Shown: in pieces, positions 1 through 4,072 of the stretch
Layout of the letters: each line of letters begins with the position of its first letter
How positions within the stretch are numbered: position 1 is the first letter of the stretch
Source of the DNA: Euryarchaeota archaeon UBA287
Lineage (GTDB): Archaea; Thermoplasmatota; UBA186; UBA287
Assembly (NCBI GenBank): GCA_002495235.1
Contig: DAEG01000091.1
Coordinates: 1 to 6,031 of the forward strand
Direction of reading: 5' to 3'
DNA length: 6,031 nucleotides
Translations under genes and position numbers: made by a program
Notes under the pieces: generated by a model
What the model saw: the letters and a program-made list of their open reading frames with translations, nothing else
What the model was told of the DNA's origin: nothing
Databases searched by the model: none

Positions 1-771
1 GTGTGGATCATAGTGTCAGTGATAGCCCTCTTTGCGGGCATAGTTCTGCTCTCCCAGACCCAGGTCTCCATATACAGGGCGCTGATAGCGGCAGCCATCT
101 GCGTAGTCTGGCTGTTTGCAGGAAACGCCGTTGTTGGTATAGCGACCGGTCTGACAGATACCTCTCCCATTTCAGGGATCGCCCTGATATCTGCCATATT
201 CATGGTCTTCTGCTTCGGCATAGACAACATATACGCGATAGTGATGATATCGTGTCTCGTATGCGTCGCGGTGGGTCAGGGTGCAGACCTGCTCACTGAT
301 CTTAAGACCGGATACCTTGTGGGAGCCAACACGCGCAAGCAGGAGGTCCTGAAGTTCTTCGGTCCGGTGCTCGGATCAGTCATCTCACTTCTGACCCTCT
401 CCGTCCTCTCCCAGACATACGGGATAGGGAGCGAGATGCTTCCAGCACCACAGGCGGGGGTACTTGCAGGGATACTGGGCATGATACGTGGAGGGGAGGT
501 CCCGTATGCTCTGTTCCTGGGTGGAGCGCTGCTTGGAGGCTCCATAACCCTGACAGGTTTGCCCGGGGTTCTCGCCGGTCTCGGCATCTACCTCCCTCTG
601 TCAATCCCGTTTGCTACGGCCATAGGCGGGTGGATCAAGGGGATACTTGACCACGTGATGGGCAAAGAGGTGGTTGAGGAATACACGATATCCGCAGCCG
701 CGGGTCTGATAGTCGGAGCGGCTCTGACTCTGGTGTCTTATGCGATATACACGGTGGTGGGCGCTATATGA
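1..771 (+). CDS. OPT-family oligopeptide/metal-chelate transporter, C-terminal part
   Basis: This is the C-terminal 256 residues of an integral membrane transporter of the OPT (oligopeptide transporter) family. The family moves small peptides or metal-chelate complexes across the membrane by secondary transport. The frame is open at base 1, and family members usually run to about 550-670 residues, so the GTG at base 1 is probably an internal valine. Family hallmarks seen: a GLTDTSPISG loop near residues 50-59, the DLKTGYLVGA segment at 100-109 followed by a basic TRKQ turn, LPAPQAGVLAG at 147-157, and GLGIYLPLSIP near 194-203. Around six to eight hydrophobic helices fill the rest, ending in a helix at about 230-255. 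It overlaps the next gene by ATGA, so the two share an operon. The substrate cannot be told from sequence alone. The family call is firm; the direction of transport and the substrate are unknown. Confidence 0.88.
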   Translation: MWIIVSVIALFAGIVLLSQTQVSIYRALIAAAICVVWLFAGNAVVGIATGLTDTSPISGIALISAIFMVFCFGIDNIYAIVMISCLVCVAVGQGADLLTDLKTGYLVGANTRKQEVLKFFGPVLGSVISLLTLSVLSQTYGIGSEMLPAPQAGVLAGILGMIRGGEVPYALFLGGALLGGSITLTGLPGVLAGLGIYLPLSIPFATAIGGWIKGILDHVMGKEVVEEYTISAAAGLIVGAALTLVSYAIYTVVGAI

Positions 772-956
772 AGACGAACACGGTGATTCTGTGGGTCGTG
801 TTCTCGATCCTGCTGATACTCACGTCCCTGTCCAGCATAGAGACCGTCAAGGGATTTGAGGGTTACCCGTCGCACTCGGCGAACATGGGCTTACTGATAG
901 GCGCAGGAATAGCATCGTTAGTTGTGGCTTATCTGATAAGGAGGGCTGGGAGGTAA
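768..956 (+). CDS. Small two-helix membrane protein (62 aa), downstream partner of the OPT transporter
   Basis: I do not recognise a family for this 62-residue protein. It has two hydrophobic segments, about residues 6-23 and 40-57, joined by a short polar loop containing KGFEGYPSHSA. A basic RRAGR tail suggests a hairpin with both ends in the cytoplasm. The ATG overlaps the transporter's stop codon (ATGA, 768-771), which points to translational coupling and a roughly matched supply of the two proteins. The upstream purine-rich GGTGGTGGG is a weak ribosome binding site, as expected when translation is coupled. By position it could be an accessory or stabilising subunit of the OPT transporter, but this is inference. 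There is no signal-peptidase site that I would trust. Its reality as a gene rests on the tight packing and clear membrane topology. Confidence 0.7.
   Translation: MKTNTVILWVVFSILLILTSLSSIETVKGFEGYPSHSANMGLLIGAGIASLVVAYLIRRAGR
948..953 (+). promoter_or_regulatory. Shine-Dalgarno sequence for the 88-aa gene
   Basis: GGGAGG lies 4 bases before the ATG at 958 and overlaps the end of the preceding gene, just ahead of its TAA stop. It fixes the start of the 88-residue protein and supports its translation from the same mRNA as the transporter. Confidence 0.65.
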
Positions 957-957
957 A

Positions 958-1224
958 ATGGACGAGCTGGAAGGGATAAAAAAGTTTGTTGAGGATTACG
1001 AGAAAAAGGTGAAGGAGGAGATTGAGAACCCCCTGTACGACAAGAGGAACAAGATGTCTGTAGAGCGGTTCTCAGAGGTAAACAAGCCCCTCAGACGGGG
1101 ATTGAGGCACCTCTACAGGGCGTGGAGCGCCTCCGTTGACGGTTTTCCGGAGGAGGCCAGAGAGATGAAAGCGCTCGGTATCAGCGAGATAGAGGAGGCG
1201 AAGAAGCTTCTGGAAGAGAGCTGA
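958..1224 (+). CDS. Small charged helical protein (88 aa), unknown function
   Basis: I do not recognise this protein. It is 88 residues long, very rich in Glu, Lys and Arg, has no membrane segment or signal peptide, and should be cytoplasmic and mostly alpha-helical. A charged N-terminal helix (about residues 2-25, with EDYEKKVKEE) may form a short coiled coil. A middle basic stretch (about 43-54, KPLRRGLRHLYRAW) and a Glu/Lys-rich C-terminal helix (about 75-88) follow. It has no cysteines. Translation starts from an ATG one base after the upstream stop, behind a good Shine-Dalgarno sequence, and it is the last gene of the operon before a probable terminator. The operon position suggests some link with the transporter, such as a cytoplasmic regulator or adaptor, but nothing in the sequence shows this directly. 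Confidence 0.72.
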   Translation: MDELEGIKKFVEDYEKKVKEEIENPLYDKRNKMSVERFSEVNKPLRRGLRHLYRAWSASVDGFPEEAREMKALGISEIEEAKKLLEES

Positions 1225-1241
1225 AATTGTTCGCAATTTTT
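1224..1241 (+). terminator. Probable transcription terminator of the transporter operon
   Basis: A perfect 6-bp stem (AAATTG at 1224-1229 with CAATTT at 1234-1239) closes a TTCG tetraloop and runs into TTTTT (1237-1241). It begins at the last base of the 88-aa gene's stop codon. Archaeal termination depends mainly on the T-run, so a weak AT-rich stem is still compatible. The same palindrome read on the other strand has no good T-run, so it is unlikely to end the opposing ankyrin transcript. Confidence 0.5.
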
Positions 1242-1367
1242 ATCAGCGAGCATAGATCATGTCAGTGCCTTACGGGCTGCCGGCGCTTGTGCATAGATAC
1301 AGATCCCAGACAAGCCTCCGTGCTCACCTCTCTAGCTATGAGATGCGCATAACAGACTCGTACGCCT

Positions 1368-2396
1368 TTAGCCTTTTGTGATCGCTGGGAAGCAGCGCTC
1401 CGGCGATCGCTCTCTGGCTCCTGACACTCTAAGGATCCTGATTATCTCAGGATGTCCCCCGTCTCTTGCATAGTCCAGTACGGTATACCCGTCATCATCC
1501 CTTGCATTGACATCCGCGCCTGTCCTGATCAACACTTTAACTGTTTCAGGATAGCCCTTTATTGCCGCCCACATCAAGGCAGTTGTTCCGTAGTTGTCCC
1601 TCGCGTTGACATCTGCACCCGCATCTATCAGGGCTTTGGGTATCTCGGTCTTGCCCCTGATTGCTCCCTCCATCATGGCAGTAATCCCGTCATTGTCGCT
1701 CGCGTTGACATTAGCACCGGCCTCTATCAAGGCTTTTACCGCTTCGGTACGGCCGAGATGTGCCGCCATGATCAGAGGCGTCTTTTTTCCCTCGTCTCTC
1801 GCGTTGACATCGGCGCCTGCCTCAATCAAAACGTTGATCGATGGAGCGATACCACAACATGCTGCGTACATCAGCGGTGTCTGCCCAGAGCTGTCCTTTG
1901 CGCTCACATCAGCACCTGCCTCGATCAGAAGCACGGCCGCTTCAGGCTTACCATGGCCTGCAGCATGCATGAGGGCCGTTGCCCTGTCCTCATCTCTTGC
2001 ATTGACATCTGCTCCAGCGGAGATCAGGAGCTTGACTATTTCGGTATTGTCACGGCCTTGTCCCCCAGCTTGCATGAGCGCTGTCCTCCTGTTCTCATCC
2101 CTTGCATTCACATCCGCGCCTGCGGCTATCAGGAGTCTGACCGTTTCCGGATAACCAGAACCTGTTACTGTTGTCAGGACGCGTGCCGCATACATCAGGG
2201 CAGTAGTCCCGTTATAGTCCTTTGCATTCACATCCGCATCCGCCTCTATCAGAGTTTTTGATGTCTCGGGGTAACCGAGATGTGCCGCCTTCATCAATGA
2301 CGTTTCGCCAGCGTTGTCCTTTGTATTGACATTTGCCCCTGCCTCTATCAGGAGCTTGACTATATCAGCAAAGTTACGAATCACCGGTCTCATCAA
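1368..2396 (-). CDS. Ankyrin-repeat protein, main body (downstream part of a frameshifted gene)
   Basis: This 342-residue frame carries nearly ten tandem ankyrin units, a fold used for protein-protein binding. Each unit has the usual pattern: G-x-T-A-L-M-x-A-A, then a helix ending L-L-I-E-A-G, then the A-D-V-N-A-R-D turn. Most are 33 residues; one unit is 40 and the next 35 because of insertions. The last unit is degenerate and is followed by a 16-residue tail rich in Arg and ending in ITKG. The frame opens with TTG then ATG (2391-2396), but this is not a natural gene start. Ankyrin sequence in the same frame continues upstream without a stop to base 2435, where it joins the upstream frame through a one-base loss. 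If translated alone it would lack the signal peptide. The upstream TGA and this ATG overlap as TGATG, so reinitiation is possible. The binding partner is unknown. Confidence 0.85.
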   Translation of the reverse strand: MMRPVIRNFADIVKLLIEAGANVNTKDNAGETSLMKAAHLGYPETSKTLIEADADVNAKDYNGTTALMYAARVLTTVTGSGYPETVRLLIAAGADVNARDENRRTALMQAGGQGRDNTEIVKLLISAGADVNARDEDRATALMHAAGHGKPEAAVLLIEAGADVSAKDSSGQTPLMYAACCGIAPSINVLIEAGADVNARDEGKKTPLIMAAHLGRTEAVKALIEAGANVNASDNDGITAMMEGAIRGKTEIPKALIDAGADVNARDNYGTTALMWAAIKGYPETVKVLIRTGADVNARDDDGYTVLDYARDGGHPEIIRILRVSGARERSPERCFPAITKG

Positions 2397-2599
2397 GACT
2401 GTTCGTCCAAAATCATCTCTTGCATTGACATCCGCCCCGCTTCTATCAGGAGCCTGACACTCTCTGCATGATTGTACTCTGCCGCGTACATCAAGGCCGT
2501 CCAGTGGTGCTCGTCCATAGCATTCACATCTGCAACCGCCTCAATCAAAGCCCTGGCATTTTCAAGATCCCCTATCCTTGCAGCGTCTATCAGCTGCTG
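1419..2599 (-). repeat. Tandem coding repeats: twelve ankyrin units with about 99-bp period
   Basis: On the + strand the sequence TGCATTGACATC or a close variant (CGCGTTGACATC, TGCATTCACATC) recurs eleven times between about 1503 and 2530. The spacing is about 99 bases, except one gap of 105 (1998 to 2103) and one of 120 (2103 to 2223). Each copy encodes the ADVNARD turn. The DNA-level likeness between copies would permit gain or loss of units by recombination. Confidence 0.85.
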
Positions 2600-2698
2600 G
2601 TTCTTATCTGATGCTACATGGGTTGCTGATGCCATCATTCCCAGAAGCAGTGCCGTCATAAGCCAAGCGTCAAACAGTCTGCTCACGCACCAAAACAA
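2393..2698 (-). CDS. Ankyrin-repeat protein, N-terminal part with signal peptide (frameshift-truncated)
   Basis: This is the start of the same ankyrin gene. A basic, then strongly hydrophobic stretch (LMTALLLGMM, about residues 13-22 from the TTG) followed by ASA-T looks like a Sec signal peptide cleaved near Ala25, so the product should be exported. One capping ankyrin unit and most of a second follow (LIEAVADVNAMD, then ALMYAAEYNHAESVRLLIEAG). The frame then leaves the ankyrin pattern, adds 13 unrelated residues, and stops at 2393-2395. The furthest start is TTG at 2696-2698. I favour GTG at 2684-2686: it begins a cleaner signal peptide (xSRLFDAWL) and sits at the expected transcription start for the TATA box upstream. 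ATG at 2657-2659 would cut into the signal peptide. No start has a Shine-Dalgarno sequence. Rejoined, the full product is about 439-443 residues with twelve ankyrin units. Confidence 0.75.
   Translation of the reverse strand: MFWCVSRLFDAWLMTALLLGMMASATHVASDKNQQLIDAARIGDLENARALIEAVADVNAMDEHHWTALMYAAEYNHAESVRLLIEAGRMSMQEMILDEQS
2435..2438 (-). other. Frameshift site in the ankyrin gene (one base missing in a short homopolymer)
   Basis: On the + strand the ankyrin turn motif runs from ACATCCGC to CTATCAGG. Here it is 23 bases long (2428-2450), while the equivalent stretch at 2107-2130 is 24. The missing base falls at CCCC (2435-2438), read as GGGG on the coding strand. Restoring one G turns the protein from EAG-RMS into EAG-ADVNARDDFGRT and joins the two frames exactly. 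Confidence 0.85.
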
Positions 2699-2705
2699 GT
2701 GCGGA

Positions 2706-2715
2706 GATATAAATA
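2706..2715 (-). promoter_or_regulatory. TATA box of the ankyrin gene
   Basis: The coding-strand sequence TATTTATATC matches the archaeal TATA element (TTTAWATA-like). Its centre is about 24 bases upstream of a GTG at 2684-2686, the usual distance from the TATA centre to the transcription start. That suggests a leaderless mRNA beginning at that GTG, in keeping with the absence of a ribosome binding site. A separate promoter means this gene need not depend on the polymerase operon upstream. Confidence 0.5.
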
Positions 2716-2779
2716 GCTATCTGGTCATCTCTTTTCGGTTCTGAGCTGAAACGTCAGTTGCTCACGCCTAATGCGCGTA

Positions 2780-2799
2780 GAGCGCTTCTTAGCGCGCTC
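2780..2799 (-). other. GC-rich hairpin at the end of the AAA+ gene
   Basis: GAGCGC (2780-2785) can pair with GCGCTC (2794-2799) around an 8-base loop, and the stem covers part of the AAA+ stop codon. No T-run follows on the coding strand, so it is not a typical terminator. It may protect or punctuate the end of the mRNA, or arise by chance. Confidence 0.25.
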
Positions 2800-4072
2800 A
2801 GAGGTACTGTGATCCTGTCTTTATGCTCTTTGCCCCTCTGAGCTCTTCCTTGCACGCCTTTGTGAAGTTCTCCATAGTGACGAACCCGTTGGGAGCTCCC
2901 TTGCGCATGGCACTCATTATGACGTTTCTTATCTGCGCCCCTGTTAGGTTGAAGTTTCTCGCAAGCTCTCCGACGTCAACATCGGTGGGCAGGGCTTTTG
3001 GCAGATACATTCTCCACAGGGCCTCTCTCTCCCTCTCTTCTGGAGGTTCGAACGGCACCTTTAGGCTTATCCTTCTGTCAAGGGCCTTATCCAGCAGGCT
3101 TGCCTGGTTGGTTGTGAATATCACCACTCCGTCGAATCTGTCCAGTTCGGATAGGAGAACGTTAACGCTCTCATAGAGTCCGTTGTAGAACATGAAGCTC
3201 CTGTCCCTGAGCATCGCATCCGCTTCATCGAACAGTAGGATGGCGTCATTCTCTTTTGCCTCCTTGAAGGCCCGCTCCACATTCTTCTCCGTGTTCCCAA
3301 GCCACATGCTTATGAGTTTTGGATAACTGACCATGTATAGTTTCTTTCCCATGTCCTTTGCCAGCGCCTCTGCGGTATAGGTCTTTCCAGTACCAGGAGG
3401 CCCGTAAAACAGGAAGGTCAGGCTCTTTGTGAAGCGCTCCTGTGCGCCCCATTCCTCGAAGATCCTCCCGTGATATCTTATCTGGGAGAGTGCCTCGTCT
3501 ATCTTCTCCCTGGTGTCCGAGTTCATGACCACGTCCTTGAGGCTCACCGACGGCTCTATTGTGCGGAATATCTCACTCTTTCTCTCCGCAGGCTCGTATC
3601 TCTCGTCCTCTATAGTCAGGGTGTCCCACGCTCTGTCGCTCTGCCCAAGGATCCTCCTTATGACCCATTCATTCAGTGAGTATATCGAAGACAGAGTGGT
3701 GTTTCCCTCCTCCTCTATCGCCATTATGTCGTTGGCCAGCAGCTTGCTCTCCCCGTAGAAGTACTCTCTTGCCTCCAGAGGATCCGTGTCGAAGAGCTTT
3801 GACACCTTGTTTATGATTTCCTTGCCGAAGGCGTCTTCCTCAGGTTCGAGATCATAACTCAGAAGTATGAGCACAATGCTCTCCTCCATAGCATCCAGCC
3901 CGAACTCCCTGACAAATGAATCAAAGGCCAGTTCCCTTCCTTTTTTTCTCTCGTCTATCTTTGTATTGAGTTCCTTTGCAAGCTCGCCATTTCCAGAGAG
4001 CCTGACCTGCAGCAGCATCATCCTGTCTCTGATGTATTCAACGTCCGATCCATAGCCTGTTTTCTTGCTCAT
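2798..4072 (-). CDS. AAA+ family ATPase, single ATPase domain, with N-terminal helical/winged-helix-like region
   Basis: This 424-residue cytoplasmic ATPase has one AAA+ domain. Motifs seen: Walker A GPPGTGKT (224-231), Walker B LLFDEAD (279-285), sensor-1 TTN (320-322), the arginine-finger region DRR (332-334), and a sensor-2-like TGAQIRN (377-383). All catalytic residues are present, so it should hydrolyse ATP and act as a ring-forming remodeller. Residues 1 to about 170 are mostly helical; the part from FGLDAMEES to LNEWVIRRILG resembles the winged-helix region preceding AAA domains in bacterial ATPases of contractile-injection-system (Afp15-like) type. That likeness is from memory and moderate. 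The ATG overlaps the stop of the DNA polymerase D large-subunit gene (ATGA) and has a strong ribosome binding site, so the two should be coexpressed. It is neither a clamp loader nor Cdc6 by motif content. A role in polymerase or chromatin handling is inference from position only. Confidence 0.87.
   Translation of the reverse strand: MSKKTGYGSDVEYIRDRMMLLQVRLSGNGELAKELNTKIDERKKGRELAFDSFVREFGLDAMEESIVLILLSYDLEPEEDAFGKEIINKVSKLFDTDPLEAREYFYGESKLLANDIMAIEEEGNTTLSSIYSLNEWVIRRILGQSDRAWDTLTIEDERYEPAERKSEIFRTIEPSVSLKDVVMNSDTREKIDEALSQIRYHGRIFEEWGAQERFTKSLTFLFYGPPGTGKTYTAEALAKDMGKKLYMVSYPKLISMWLGNTEKNVERAFKEAKENDAILLFDEADAMLRDRSFMFYNGLYESVNVLLSELDRFDGVVIFTTNQASLLDKALDRRISLKVPFEPPEEREREALWRMYLPKALPTDVDVGELARNFNLTGAQIRNVIMSAMRKGAPNGFVTMENFTKACKEELRGAKSIKTGSQYL

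Noticed and set aside
1259..1381. A 40-codon + strand ORF starting at ATG 1259, after the TTTTTAT run
   Set aside because: The T-run is too close to the ATG for a normal TATA spacing, there is no ribosome binding site, the product shows no recognisable pattern, and it runs into the ankyrin 3' end.
1452..2261. Long + strand ORF (269 aa) opposite the ankyrin gene, and a second one at 1594-2154
   Set aside because: Both are antisense shadows kept open by the repetitive codons of the ankyrin units; the repeating Cys/His- or Ala/Ser-rich products have no domain and no convincing start signals.
2428..2450. Programmed -1 ribosomal frameshift at the GGGG tract
   Set aside because: The local codons (GCG GGG CGG) do not form a standard slippery heptamer, since the P-site tRNA would not re-pair after slipping, and I see no clear downstream stimulatory structure. 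A simple deletion or sequence error is likelier.
1503..2530. Regular short repeats considered as a CRISPR array
   Set aside because: The repeats lie in a reading frame, have a 99-base period and encode ankyrin turns; the intervening sequences are similar to each other rather than unique spacers.
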